Shown here: in pieces, positions 17,720 through 26,812 of the stretch | Layout of the letters: each line of letters begins with the position of its first letter | Position numbering within the stretch: the stretch's first letter is position 1 | Assembly (NCBI RefSeq): GCF_029892425.1 | Contig: NZ_JARXWB010000001.1 | Coordinates: 248,001-312,000 of the forward strand | Direction of reading: 5' to 3' | DNA from: Bradyrhizobium sp. BR13661 | Lineage (GTDB): Bacteria > Pseudomonadota > Alphaproteobacteria > Rhizobiales > Xanthobacteraceae | DNA: 64,000 nucleotides | Notes under the pieces: model-generated | Databases searched by the model: none | Seen by the model: only the letters and a program-made list of their open reading frames with translations | What the model was told of the DNA's origin: nothing | Program-made: the position numbers and the translations under genes

Positions 17720-18430
17720 TCAAGCGGCGCCGCCGTCCGGGCTCCGCTCGGCCAGCACGACGATTTTGTGTGGCTCGCGCAGGATGATGCGCTGGCGGCC
17801 GCTCTCGACGAGGCCCTGGCTCTCCCAGCCGCTCAGGATGCGGCTGACGGTGTGCAGCGTGGTGCCGGTCATCTGCGCGATGTCCTGGCGGCTGATCGGG
17901 AAGTCGATCTCGATGCCGTGGTCGAGCTTCTTGCCGGACTGGTTGGCGAGCCGCAGCAGCGCATGCGCGACGCGCTGCTCGACCTGCTGGGTCGACATTT
18001 CCAGGATACGGGTGTGGCTCTCCTGCAGCCGCTTGCCGACGGTCTGCATCGTGTTGGCGGCAAGCGCGGGAAACCGTTCGATCAGCCGCGGCCAGGCCGA
18101 ATTCGGCCAGATCAGCACGACGCTGTCATCGACCGCCATCGCGGTTGCCGGATAATGCGCCGCGCCGATCGCCATCGCGAGCCCGAAGGTTTCGCCGGGC
18201 GCGACATAGCGCACCACGATCTGTTCGCCGGTCGGCGTGGTCTTCGCTGCTCGGACATGGCCGTGCAGCAGCAGGAAGAAGGATTGCGCGTCCGCGCCCT
18301 GCTCGAAAATGGCGGCGTTCCTGGGATAGCGCACGGAGCGGGCTTCACGCAGGACCTCATCGAGATCCTCCGGCTTGACGCCTGAAAACAGCGGCAAATG
18401 CGCAACCAGCGATGTGTCGACCTTGGCCAT
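17720..18430 (-). CDS. nnrR: Crp/Fnr-family regulator, probable NnrR
   Basis: This 236-residue regulator has an N-terminal cyclic-nucleotide-binding-type beta-roll (residues about 10-125) and a C-terminal winged helix (about 150-220), with recognition helix TGTTLHTVSRILSGWE. It has no cysteines, so it lacks the FNR iron-sulfur cluster. AGGGAGGCAGG precedes the ATG. Its place between hemN and nnrS, near nirK, points to the NnrR group that responds to NO; FixK2-like function is an alternative. It probably acts at the TTG-N8-CAA boxes in this window and may autoregulate through 18483-18496. Confidence 0.75.
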   Translation of the reverse strand: MAKVDTSLVAHLPLFSGVKPEDLDEVLREARSVRYPRNAAIFEQGADAQSFFLLLHGHVRAAKTTPTGEQIVVRYVAPGETFGLAMAIGAAHYPATAMAVDDSVVLIWPNSAWPRLIERFPALAANTMQTVGKRLQESHTRILEMSTQQVEQRVAHALLRLANQSGKKLDHGIEIDFPISRQDIAQMTGTTLHTVSRILSGWESQGLVESGRQRIILREPHKIVVLAERSPDGGAA

Positions 18431-18482
18431 CCTGCCTCCCTGGCATCAGGGAGTGTGATGGCACCTGCAATCATCGGGCAGT

Positions 18483-18524
18483 TTGCGATAGCGCAAAAAA
18501 GCACCGGCGGCGCGGCAGTATTTT
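18483..18524 (+). promoter_or_regulatory. NnrR/FixK box and -10 element between nnrR and nnrS
   Basis: The palindromic box TTGCGATAGCGCAA occupies 18483-18496 and TATTTT lies at 18519-18524. The spacing fits an FNR-type class II promoter with the start near 18531 and a 29-base nnrS leader. The same box is about 60 bases before the divergent nnrR. Confidence 0.8.
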
Positions 18525-18559
18525 TCTACTCGAAGGTCCGAATTCACAGGAGTTACCCC

Positions 18560-19771
18560 ATGGCTGGCGCTCGATCCCGTAATTTCCAGGGCTGGCCGCT
18601 GTTCGCGAACAGTTTTCGGCCCTTTTTCCTGCTCGCAGCTATCCAGGCCGGGCTGTCGATCCTGGTCTGGCTGCCGATGTTCTATGGCGAACTGTCGGTG
18701 ACGTCTGCACTCGCGCCGCGGGACTGGCATGTGCACGAGATGCTCTATGGCTTCCTGCCCGCTGTCATCACCGGGTTCCTGTTCACGGCGATCCCGAACT
18801 GGACCGGGCGGCTGCCGATCCAGGGGGCTTCGCTGGTTGTGCTGCTCGTGGTCTGGCTGGCCGGACGTGCCGCTGTGGTGCTGTCGGCCGAGATCGGCTG
18901 GGTGTTCGCGCTCGTTATCGATGCCGCCTTCCTGACGCTGGTCGTTGCGGCCGCAATGCGCGAGATCCTCGCGGGCGGCAATTGGCGCAATCTGCCCGTC
19001 GTGGTGCTTGTGTTGCTGCTGCTATCAGGCAACGTCGCCTTCCATCTCGAAGCGCATGACGAAGGCGCAGCCGATGTCAGCATTCGCGTGGGCATCGGCG
19101 TCGTGATGCTGCTGATCTCGCTGATCGGCGGCCGCATCATCCCGAGCTTCACTCGCAACTGGCTGGTCAAGTTCAATCCCGGCCGCGTACCCGTGCCGTT
19201 CGGACGGTTCGACGGCGTGGTGATCGGATTGAGCGCGCTCGCGTTGATCGCCTGGATCGTGGCGCCGCTGAATGCGGTCACTGCTGTTGCGATGGCGTTC
19301 GTCGGCGCATTGCACCTGGTACGGCTTGCACGCTGGTCCGGTGACCGGACGACGCGCGAACGGCTGCTCGTGATCCTGCACGTCGGCTATGCCTTTGTGC
19401 CGCTGGGCTTCCTCCTGAATGCCCTGGCGGGCTTCGGCGTACTGCCACCCAGCGCCGGCATTCATGCCTGGATGACCGGTGCTGCCGGAACCATGACGCT
19501 GGCGGTGATGACGCGCGCGAGCCTCGGCCATACCGGACAGGCGCTGACGGCCTCGCCGGCGACCCAAGCCATCTATGTCGCGATCATCGCCGCGGCACTG
19601 GCGCGCGTTGCTGCCGTGGTGCTGCCCGCACATAGCGACGCATTACTGCACGTCGCCGCCTGCGGCTGGATCGTCGCGTTCCTAGGCTTCGCCATCGCGT
19701 TCGGTCCGCTGCTTGCCGGCAGTCCCCGGCGCGCGCTCGCCATCATGGGCGTCCCGGCTCCGGCACGCTGA
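18560..19771 (+). CDS. nnrS: NnrS, haem- and copper-binding membrane protein of NO response
   Basis: A 403-residue, roughly 12-helix inner-membrane protein. The start at 18560 is set by CAGGAG just upstream. NSFRPFFLLAAIQAGLSIL at the N-terminus, then DWHVHEMLYGFLPAVITGFLFTAIPNWTGR, are NnrS signatures, with histidines suited to haem binding. NnrS proteins lessen NO-derived damage; they are not NO reductases. Divergent from the NnrR-like gene and controlled by a shared box. It suggests that the cell handles NO made by NirK. Confidence 0.92.
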   Translation: MAGARSRNFQGWPLFANSFRPFFLLAAIQAGLSILVWLPMFYGELSVTSALAPRDWHVHEMLYGFLPAVITGFLFTAIPNWTGRLPIQGASLVVLLVVWLAGRAAVVLSAEIGWVFALVIDAAFLTLVVAAAMREILAGGNWRNLPVVVLVLLLLSGNVAFHLEAHDEGAADVSIRVGIGVVMLLISLIGGRIIPSFTRNWLVKFNPGRVPVPFGRFDGVVIGLSALALIAWIVAPLNAVTAVAMAFVGALHLVRLARWSGDRTTRERLLVILHVGYAFVPLGFLLNALAGFGVLPPSAGIHAWMTGAAGTMTLAVMTRASLGHTGQALTASPATQAIYVAIIAAALARVAAVVLPAHSDALLHVAACGWIVAFLGFAIAFGPLLAGSPRRALAIMGVPAPAR

Positions 19772-19774
19772 GCC

Positions 19775-20812
19775 TCAGGCGGCTGACGCTGAGGGGACGC
19801 CGGCCGGTTTTGCCAGAGGCCGCACGCCGCGCCGCCATTCCGTGATGGTGCAGCCGAAGCGGCCCCGGAACCAGCGGGCCATGGCGCTCTGCGCGGAGAA
19901 GCCGAGCTGCGCGGCGATGTCCGCAAGCGGCCTGTCGGGGTCCTCGATCAGGTGGATCACGAGATCCGCGCGTTGCGCGTCGAGGATGGCCGAGAAGCTG
20001 GTGCCTGCTGCGGCGAGGTGCCGGTGGATGGTGCGGCGCGTGCAGGCGAGACGCTCGGCGACGCGGTCGACCGTGCAGTCGCCGCTCGCGAGCAGGCTGC
20101 GCACGACCTCGTCGACCTTTTCCTCCCAGCTCGCGGGCCGGTTTTCGATCGCTTCGATCCGCTTGCGCAGATAACTCGCGATGAGAGGATGCGCGCTCGG
20201 GATCCGGCGCTCCATGTCGTGCACCGACATCAGGATCGAATCGCCATCTGCATTGAACGTCACGCGGCAGCCGAAGAATTCGCGATAGCGCTTGCTGTCG
20301 TGCGGCGGCGGGTAGTGCAGGTGCACCTCCAGCGGCCGCCAGTCGCTGCCGAACAACGACTGGATGATGCGGTGGGTGCTGCCCAGCGCCATGTCGATCG
20401 ACTGGCGCGGCGCGGTCGGTTGCCGCCCGCGCAAATGCAGCGTGATGGTCACGGTCTGCTTGTCCCTGACGACGTCGAGCCGCATGCCGTCATGATGGAT
20501 ATGGATGAAGCGGGAGAATGCCTCGATCGCCTCGCCGACGGTGGCCTGTTCGCGCACGATCAGGCCGACCGAGCCGAAATTGGTCAGGCCGCCGCGCTCG
20601 GCGAGCCGCAAGCCGAAATCTTCGGCACCGGACTCCGCTGCCGATATCTCGAGCAGACGACGCAACGCCGAAACCGCAATGGGTGTATCGGGACTGTCGA
20701 GGATGGCCAGCGGCAGCCTGACCTTGCGCATCATCTGCCTGGGATCGAGCCCAACCGACCGGGCGACCTCGGGGTAACAACTCAAGCCTGCACTGCGAAT
20801 GAGGTCGGTCAT
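19775..20812 (-). CDS. AraC-family regulator with AraC_binding_2-like N-terminus
   Basis: This 345-residue regulator has an N-terminal arabinose-binding-like domain of the OruR/ArgR type (PEVARSVGLDPRQMMRKVRLPLAILDSPD) and a C-terminal AraC double helix-turn-helix (VAERLACTRRTIHRHLAAAG, then ADIAAQLGFSAQSAMARWFRGRFGCT). The open frame extends to 20998, but the ATG at 20812 begins the conserved homology. It is convergent with nnrS with only a 3-base gap. Target and ligand unknown. Confidence 0.83.
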   Translation of the reverse strand: MTDLIRSAGLSCYPEVARSVGLDPRQMMRKVRLPLAILDSPDTPIAVSALRRLLEISAAESGAEDFGLRLAERGGLTNFGSVGLIVREQATVGEAIEAFSRFIHIHHDGMRLDVVRDKQTVTITLHLRGRQPTAPRQSIDMALGSTHRIIQSLFGSDWRPLEVHLHYPPPHDSKRYREFFGCRVTFNADGDSILMSVHDMERRIPSAHPLIASYLRKRIEAIENRPASWEEKVDEVVRSLLASGDCTVDRVAERLACTRRTIHRHLAAAGTSFSAILDAQRADLVIHLIEDPDRPLADIAAQLGFSAQSAMARWFRGRFGCTITEWRRGVRPLAKPAGVPSASAA

Positions 20813-21013
20813 GCGACCTGTTCCTGTCAGCCATTCCTGCAGATGTCCCGAAATGTAAAGTTTCTGTCCCGATCCGTCAAATCCGGGAACAGGGTGGAAC
20901 ATACATAAGGGAAAGCGAAGCACCGGCGTGAATGCGGTGCTGATGGCGGCGGGGCGCGATGAGGCCCCCGGCCGCCTCGTATCATTTGACCAAGACATTG
21001 CTGGATCGGGATT

Positions 21014-21637
21014 ATGCCGGGGAACATGCTTTCCAAGGGTGAGGTATTCGTCATTGACACTGATGCAACCTCACGCGAGCAACTTTCAATGGCGCTTCAA
21101 CAGAGCGCCTATGACGTGATCTGCTTCGCCGACGGTGCATCGCTGCTGTCGGAAGCAAAAGAGCGGATGCCGGCCTGCGTGCTGCTGGAGATGCCGCCGG
21201 ATCGCTCCGCCGCCCTCGAGGTGCTCAAGCGCCTGCGCGAGGAAAATTGCATGGCGCCGGTGCTGGTAACTTCGGCGAACGGCAGCATCGCGATGGCGGT
21301 GGATGCCATCAAGAGTGGCGCAACCGACTTCATCGAGAAGCCGTTCCGCAGCCATGAGGTCGTCGACCGGATCGATGCCGCGATTGACGAATCCGCCCAG
21401 CCCGATCCGAGCCGGCAGCGTTGGCTGCCCGGTTGCGAACCGCTGACGGCGCGCGAAGGCGACGTGCTCGCGCATCTGGCTGCCGGCCTCACCAACAAGG
21501 AGGTAGCCCGTCGCATGCATCTCAGCGCACGCACGGTCGAGGGCTATCGTGCCAGCATCCTGAAGAAGGCCGGCGCCAAGAACGTGACTGACCTGCTCCG
21601 CCGCATCTTCGGCCAGGGGGCGCCCGGCCAGGTCTGA
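21014..21637 (+). CDS. FixJ-like response regulator with degenerate receiver site
   Basis: A 207-residue protein with a receiver domain (about 8-125) and a LuxR/FixJ-type helix-turn-helix (LTAREGDVLAHLAAGLTNKEVA and SARTVEGYRASILKK). The overall plan is FixJ, but the active site has changed: the acidic cluster is Asp15-Thr16-Asp17 rather than three acids, and the position of the phosphorylated aspartate reads Glu59 in VLLEMPPD. Thr86 and Lys109 are kept. It may be phosphorylation-independent. No histidine kinase is adjacent. Start 21014 or 21026. Confidence 0.82.
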   Translation: MPGNMLSKGEVFVIDTDATSREQLSMALQQSAYDVICFADGASLLSEAKERMPACVLLEMPPDRSAALEVLKRLREENCMAPVLVTSANGSIAMAVDAIKSGATDFIEKPFRSHEVVDRIDAAIDESAQPDPSRQRWLPGCEPLTAREGDVLAHLAAGLTNKEVARRMHLSARTVEGYRASILKKAGAKNVTDLLRRIFGQGAPGQV

Positions 21638-21821
21638 GGTCTGGCAAGTCTGAGGTCTGCTGTTACGATTCTGTTGTTCCGCGGCCATGCTGCTGCCGCA
21701 ACTGTGCCCAACGGAAACCTCAATCGAACCGGTTCCTTCCCTGCCGCGTCTTAACCTGATGGCGTGGCATGTTTTCGCGCGTCCGGCTGGCGGCGCGGCG
21801 ATATCGGCAGGGAGAAGTTTG

Positions 21822-23507
21822 ATGCGCACGATCGCAAGATGTCTGGCGACGACGAGCCTGGTCCTGGTGACCACGGCACTCGCTTCGCCCTCATGGGCCG
21901 CCGATGTGGACGCCACATCGGCCATCGACACCGTCACCGTCTACCCTGACGGCGCCACCGTCACCCGCGTCATCGCGATCGATCTCGCCTCTGGCGACAG
22001 CACGCTGGTCGCCAGGGATTTTCCGCTCTCGCTCGATCCGTCGTCGCTTCGTGTCGAGGGCGAGGCGGGCGCCAAGCTGACCATCGGCACTATCGATGCG
22101 CGGCCGCCGCGTGCGGCGCCGCCGGTCAATCTGCCCGAGCTCGACAAGCGTATCGAGGCGCTGAAGGACGAGCGCGCCGACCTGCAAGGCGCGATCGACG
22201 CGGCCGCCGCCCGGCGCAAATTCGCCCAGCGCTTCGCCGAAGCCTCACCTGCCGGCCTTGGCGAGAAGGGCGAGGCGCGTCCGATCACCGAGTGGCGCGC
22301 GGCCTTTACCGCTGTGGCCGAGGAAGTCGCGGCCGCCGACAGCGCGATCCGCGATGCCACACGAAAACAACGCGAGATCGATCGCCAGATCGCGCAGCTC
22401 GAGGCCGATCGATCCGCCAAGCCGCCGAGCAAGCTCGAGGTGCGCATCGACGTCGCTTCGGCAGCCGCGACCAAGGCCAATCTGCGCGTGACCTATGCAG
22501 TCCGCAACGCACGCTGGCTGCCGCTCTATGACGCCCGGCTCGATACCGGTGCCAAGGACCGCAAGCCGCAGCTCGAACTGGTCCGCCGCGCCGAGGTCAC
22601 GCAATCGACCGGCGAGGATTGGTCCAATGTCGCGCTCGGCGTTTCCACGGTCCGCATCGCTCGCGGCGGCAGCGCGCCGGAGCTGGGGTCGCTGGTGGCG
22701 CAATATCCGCAGGTGCCGAAGCCGCGCGCGCTGGGCCAGGTCTCGGACATGGCGATGCCTGCGCCCGCGGCAGCGCCGATGTTGCGGAAGATCGAGCCGG
22801 CATCCAGCGCGAGGCAAGAGGTTGCAGTCGCCCAGCAAGCCGACGAACAGCAAGCGGTTGCGGAGATCGGCGACTTCCAGGCAACTTTCAAAATCCCCGG
22901 CCGCGTCAGCCTCGGCGCCGCGGAGGGCGCCAAGAGCCTGCGCATCGCCGCAATGAGCGTGCCCGCCGACCTCGCGGTGCGCGCCGCGCCGGTGCAGGAC
23001 CCCACCGCTTTCCTCGAAGCCAGCTTCAAGCAGACCGACGATACGACGCTGTTGCCGGGCAAGGTCGCGATCTACCGCGACGGCATCTTCGTCGGCCGCG
23101 GCAAGCTCGCGGCCTCAGCCAAGGATGATATCGTGCGGCTCGGCTTCGGTGCCGACGACAAGGTCAAGATCGAGCGCGCGGTGCTCAAGCGCAACGAGGG
23201 CTCGGCCGGCCTGCTGGTCACGACGTCGAAAACCGACGAGCGGGCCTTCAAGACCACCATCCGCAACGGCCACGACTTCCCGATCCGCGTCGCGATCGAG
23301 GACCAGCTGCCGGTCAGCGAGAATGACGAGATCGTCGTCGAGATGCTGCCCGCGACCACGCCGCCGACGGCCAAAGATATCCGCGACAAGCGCGGCGTGC
23401 TGGAATGGTCGTTCGACGCCAAGCCCGGCGAGGTCCGCGACATCAACTTCGCCTGGCGGGTCCGCTGGCCGAAGGACAAGACCATGGTGATCGTGCCGTC
23501 GGGTTAG
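21822..23507 (+). CDS. MuiA/DUF4139-family periplasmic protein
   Basis: A 561-residue protein with signal peptide MRTIARCLATTSLVLVTTALASPSWA; GGGAGAAG precedes the chosen ATG. An N-terminal DUF4140-like domain (IDTVTVYPDGATVTRVIAID) is followed by a coiled segment (about 110-205, LDKRIEALKDERADLQ and later IDRQIAQLEADR) and a C-terminal DUF4139 domain starting RVTYAVRNARWLPLYDARLD. The family is named for a mucoidy inhibitor locus; the biochemical role is unknown. Single gene, ending at a hairpin-rich repeat. Confidence 0.83.
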   Translation: MRTIARCLATTSLVLVTTALASPSWAADVDATSAIDTVTVYPDGATVTRVIAIDLASGDSTLVARDFPLSLDPSSLRVEGEAGAKLTIGTIDARPPRAAPPVNLPELDKRIEALKDERADLQGAIDAAAARRKFAQRFAEASPAGLGEKGEARPITEWRAAFTAVAEEVAAADSAIRDATRKQREIDRQIAQLEADRSAKPPSKLEVRIDVASAAATKANLRVTYAVRNARWLPLYDARLDTGAKDRKPQLELVRRAEVTQSTGEDWSNVALGVSTVRIARGGSAPELGSLVAQYPQVPKPRALGQVSDMAMPAPAAAPMLRKIEPASSARQEVAVAQQADEQQAVAEIGDFQATFKIPGRVSLGAAEGAKSLRIAAMSVPADLAVRAAPVQDPTAFLEASFKQTDDTTLLPGKVAIYRDGIFVGRGKLAASAKDDIVRLGFGADDKVKIERAVLKRNEGSAGLLVTTSKTDERAFKTTIRNGHDFPIRVAIEDQLPVSENDEIVVEMLPATTPPTAKDIRDKRGVLEWSFDAKPGEVRDINFAWRVRWPKDKTMVIVPSG

Positions 23508-23536
23508 GGGCGGTCGCGCCACGAAGGAGATGCGCT

Positions 23537-23643
23537 CCCTCTCCCGCTTGCGGGAGAGGGCTGGGGTGAGGGCTCTATCCTCTTGGGGAGTCTTCGTTGT
23601 TGAGACACCCTCTCCCCGACCCTCCCCCGCAAGCGGGGGAGGG
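23537..23643. repeat. Double-hairpin repeat, CCCTCTCCC family
   Basis: Two perfect 11-bp stems: CCCTCTCCCGC/GCGGGAGAGGG (23537-23547 with 23550-23560) and CCCTCCCCCGC/GCGGGGGAGGG (23620-23630 with 23633-23643). It separates two convergent genes and probably terminates both. The arm words match the hairpin at 4572-4596. Confidence 0.82.
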
Positions 23644-23662
23644 AGAGGAGAGAGCGCTGTCC

Positions 23663-25018
23663 TTACTTCGCCTTCAGGAAGTCGGCGACTTCGAGCAGCA
23701 TGAACTCGTCGTCGTCGGCCTTGTTGGGATCGCGGCTGGACGAGAACGGCAGGTTGTTGTCGTTGCCGACGATGATGTGGGTGTCGTCGACGCGATCGAC
23801 GTTCTCGATGGTGAAGAACGGGAAGGTGTAGACGCCGTCATTGAGGGCTTTCCGGGCCTTCTTGTCGGGGTCCTGGATCTTCATCAGGTCGATATAGCCG
23901 ATCTTGCGCACGGGCTTGCCGACATTGGCCTCCGTCAGCTCGATCTTGTAGACGCGCTTGAACTTGGCGACGTCGGGGAAGCAGTTCTCGCCGCGCGTGC
24001 CGGCCGGGCAGGCCTTGTCCGGCGTGCCCTCGCCATTGTCGCGCTCGATGACGAGGCCGGCGCTCGGATCGATCATGTTGAAGTCGCCGATGGCGTTCCC
24101 GTTCTGCTCGAACACATACTGCCAGTAACGGCCGGTGAATTTTTCGGCGGCGACGTCGAATTCCAGGATGCGCGAAGCCTCCTTGCCGTCGACACGCTCC
24201 CAGTCCTTCTTGTCGGCGTCCCAGAGCGGGCCTTCGAGCAGGCCGTAGAGGAACTTGCCGTCCTTGGAGGAAGCAAAGCCCTCAAAGCCCTTGGAGCGGC
24301 GGAGATTGACGTTGGTGTAGGTCGCGCCCGGCGCGCCCGGGGTCGCTACCGCCCAATGGTCGGGCGAACGCACCGGCTTGCCGTCGGCAATGGTCTCGAA
24401 CACGGCGAGGATCTTGCCTGTCTTGTCGGCCTTCAGGATGTAGGGGCCGAACTCGTCGCCGATCCAGAAGGTGTCGCCGATGATCTGGAAACCTTCGGTG
24501 TCGAAATCGGAGCCGGTGAGATAGCGCTTCTCGGTGTCCTCGTGGACGATGCGGAACGGCACGCGTCTGTCGGGATCGTGCAGGAAGATGGTCTCCTGAC
24601 GATCGATCTTGCCGCTGGCCCAATCCATCTTGTAGCGGTTGAGGTACAGCATCGAGTCCGGCGAGTTGGCGCGCGCGCCCATGCCGTTGTCGGTGATGAC
24701 CCAATAAGTGCCGTCGGGCATGTGCTTGATGCCGGAATGGCCCTGCAGCGGTTGGCCCTTGAACGGCAGCGAGATGCCGGTCGGGCGCTCGAACGACTTG
24801 CCCATCACGGTGCCGAGCGCGTCGACGCGTTTTCCCGTGGTGTATTTCCCCGAGGTCTTGAGATCGGCCGGCGCATCGGCGGGCGCGTCGATGAAAGTGG
24901 CGGCCGGCATCACGACGTGACCGGCGAGCTTGGCCGGGAATTCGCCCTCGTTCTGCGCGAGCGCGGTGCTCGCGGTGAGAATGATCGTTGCGACGGTCGA
25001 GAGAAAAGTCGCGCGCAT
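23663..25018 (-). CDS. Secreted esterase-like-activity-of-phytase family protein
   Basis: A 451-residue exported protein with signal peptide MRATFLSTVATIILTASTALAQ. It carries the phytase-type esterase-like (PF13449-style) beta-propeller signatures GHSGIKHMPDGTYWVITDNGMG, GSDFDTEGFQIIGDTFWIGDEFGPYIL and KGFEGFASSKDGKFLYGLLEGPL, followed by NVDRVDDTHIIVGNDNNLPFSS near the C-terminus. The many Asp/Glu-Gly turns suit calcium binding. The substrate is unknown; phosphoesters such as phytate are possible only by family name. Single gene. Confidence 0.82.
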   Translation of the reverse strand: MRATFLSTVATIILTASTALAQNEGEFPAKLAGHVVMPAATFIDAPADAPADLKTSGKYTTGKRVDALGTVMGKSFERPTGISLPFKGQPLQGHSGIKHMPDGTYWVITDNGMGARANSPDSMLYLNRYKMDWASGKIDRQETIFLHDPDRRVPFRIVHEDTEKRYLTGSDFDTEGFQIIGDTFWIGDEFGPYILKADKTGKILAVFETIADGKPVRSPDHWAVATPGAPGATYTNVNLRRSKGFEGFASSKDGKFLYGLLEGPLWDADKKDWERVDGKEASRILEFDVAAEKFTGRYWQYVFEQNGNAIGDFNMIDPSAGLVIERDNGEGTPDKACPAGTRGENCFPDVAKFKRVYKIELTEANVGKPVRKIGYIDLMKIQDPDKKARKALNDGVYTFPFFTIENVDRVDDTHIIVGNDNNLPFSSSRDPNKADDDEFMLLEVADFLKAK

Positions 25019-25158
25019 ATGCGTCTCCTGTGAGTGGACGACGCCTTATGCGGATCGCTCATTGCAGTTTTGTGAAGCCGGGCCAAACGCCGCAGCCGCG
25101 GGTTACTCCTTTACCGCGCTGAGATCGGGCCGGGCACGGTGAACGAGGCCGTCTCTCA

Positions 25159-25683
25159 TCAGCGGGCAAACGTTCGCCAAAGCCAAACGACGAAGGCAAG
25201 AGCTGTCTGGATGAACGCGCCGGTGATGGTCGCAAGCTTGATCGCGGTGATGGCTTTCAGGACCAAAAGTGCGGACGCCGCAGTATCCGGATCGCCCCGC
25301 CTGAGCAACCAGATGAGAAGACCGTCCTCGATCATGTCGCTCAGGAGGTAGATCGCCGGCAGCAGTAGCGCGAATTGAGCCAATGTGGGGTATAGCTGCC
25401 GAGCCCAGAAAAAGGACGCAGCTCCCAGCGATATCGAGAGTGCCAGCATGACGGCCAAGTCGAGCGGAAACAGAATGGGACTGATGTAGCTGCTCCTGAT
25501 GTCCGACTTGACCAGCATCCGTAGGTCGTTCTCCGAATAGGAGAGCGTCTTCTCGGGAAATCGCGATTCGAACCCCTGGCCGCGGAAATAAGTTTCGGCA
25601 TGGTTCCCGACCCACAAGAACAGACCGATCGCAGATGCGACGAAAATTACCAATACTACCGACGCAAGAATATTGGTGCGCAT
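25159..25683 (-). CDS. Hypothetical four-helix membrane protein
   Basis: A 174-residue protein that I do not recognise. Helix 1 is ILASVVLVIFVASAIGLFLWV, then a polar, probably periplasmic loop of about 40 residues (HAETYFRGQGFESRFPEKTL), then three further helices: ILFPLDLAVMLALSISLG, FALLLPAIYLLSDMIEDGLLI and IKLATITGAFIQTALAFVVWL. It lies alone between the phytase-like gene and a sugar transporter operon on the same strand, with over 130 bases on each side. Confidence 0.6.
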   Translation of the reverse strand: MRTNILASVVLVIFVASAIGLFLWVGNHAETYFRGQGFESRFPEKTLSYSENDLRMLVKSDIRSSYISPILFPLDLAVMLALSISLGAASFFWARQLYPTLAQFALLLPAIYLLSDMIEDGLLIWLLRRGDPDTAASALLVLKAITAIKLATITGAFIQTALAFVVWLWRTFAR

Positions 25684-25909
25684 TTCGTATCCTCTCCTGT
25701 TGGTCCGGTTGGCACGGTTTGATCGCGATCGGAAGTCTCATGCAAGCACGAGCGACCTAGCCGTCGCAGCCGCACCCGCCGCTCGCGGCTGGAGAGCTGT
25801 CACGAGCGTAACCGCGCAAGGGATGCCGCCGCGCGGGATAGACCGGCAATCGATCTGGTTGGGACTGCCCAACGGCGTTTGGCGGCTGTCTGACCGCTGC
25901 AGTACCGGC

Positions 25910-26812
25910 TTACTCCTTCACTGCACCAGTCAGCGAAGACACATAGTAATCCACGAACAGCGAGTAGAAGATCGCAACCGGCAGCGAGCCGAGCAGCGAG
26001 CCCGCCATCAGCGCACCCCATTGGTAGACGTCGCCGGTGACAAGCTCGGTCAGGATCGCGACCGGCACGGTCTTGTTGGCGCCGCTCTGGATGAAGGCGA
26101 GCGCATAGATGAACTCGTTCCAGGACAGCGTGAACGAGAAGATGCCGGCGGAGATCAGCCCGGGCACGGCGAGCGGCAGCGTGATCCGGCGCAGGATCTG
26201 CAGCCGCGTCGCGCCGTCCACCAGCGCGCATTCCTCGAGCTCGTAGGGGATCGACTTGAAATAGCCGATCAGCAGCCAGGTGCAGAACGGCACCAGGAAG
26301 GTCGGGTAGACCAGAATCAACGCCAGCGGCGAGTCGAACAGGCCGAACTGCACCACCACGGTGGCGAGCGGGATGAACAGGATCGACGGCGGCACGAGAT
26401 AGGCCAGATAAATGCCGAGGCCGACATAGGGACTGCCGCGAAAGCGCAGGCGCTCGATGGCGTAGGCAGCCAGCGTGCTCGCGACCAGCGACAGGGTCGT
26501 CGCCCCGATCGCGACCAGCATCGTCGTCCACAGCCAGCGCGGATAGGCGGTGTCGAACAAGAGGTGCTTGATGTGCGCCAGCGTCGGCGAGGAGATCCAG
26601 AACGGATTGTGCTCCTTGTAGTTCATCAGCTCCGCGTTCGGCTTGAACGAGGTGATCGCCATCCAGTAGAACGGAAACAGCAGGATCAGCACGAAGCAGC
26701 CGAGCGGCAGGTAGATCATCATCAGCCGCCGCAGCCCGGAATCCCAGGCCATGGTGTCCGGCGCCGCTTTGGCATCGGCGACGGTTGCGGCTTGCGCGAC
26801 GGCGTCAGTCAT
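25910..26812 (-). CDS. Sugar-type ABC transporter permease, MalG-like
   Basis: A 300-residue CUT1 permease. After a 30-residue cytoplasmic tail the first helix is LMMIYLPLGCFVLILLFPFYWMAI; the coupling loop is ELEECALVDGATRLQILRRITLPLAVPG. The start overlaps the upstream permease stop by 8 bases. It is the last gene of the order dehydrogenase, binding protein, MalF-like, MalG-like; no ATPase gene follows. Substrate not known; a sugar acid is plausible because of the dehydrogenase. Confidence 0.87.
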   Translation of the reverse strand: MTDAVAQAATVADAKAAPDTMAWDSGLRRLMMIYLPLGCFVLILLFPFYWMAITSFKPNAELMNYKEHNPFWISSPTLAHIKHLLFDTAYPRWLWTTMLVAIGATTLSLVASTLAAYAIERLRFRGSPYVGLGIYLAYLVPPSILFIPLATVVVQFGLFDSPLALILVYPTFLVPFCTWLLIGYFKSIPYELEECALVDGATRLQILRRITLPLAVPGLISAGIFSFTLSWNEFIYALAFIQSGANKTVPVAILTELVTGDVYQWGALMAGSLLGSLPVAIFYSLFVDYYVSSLTGAVKE

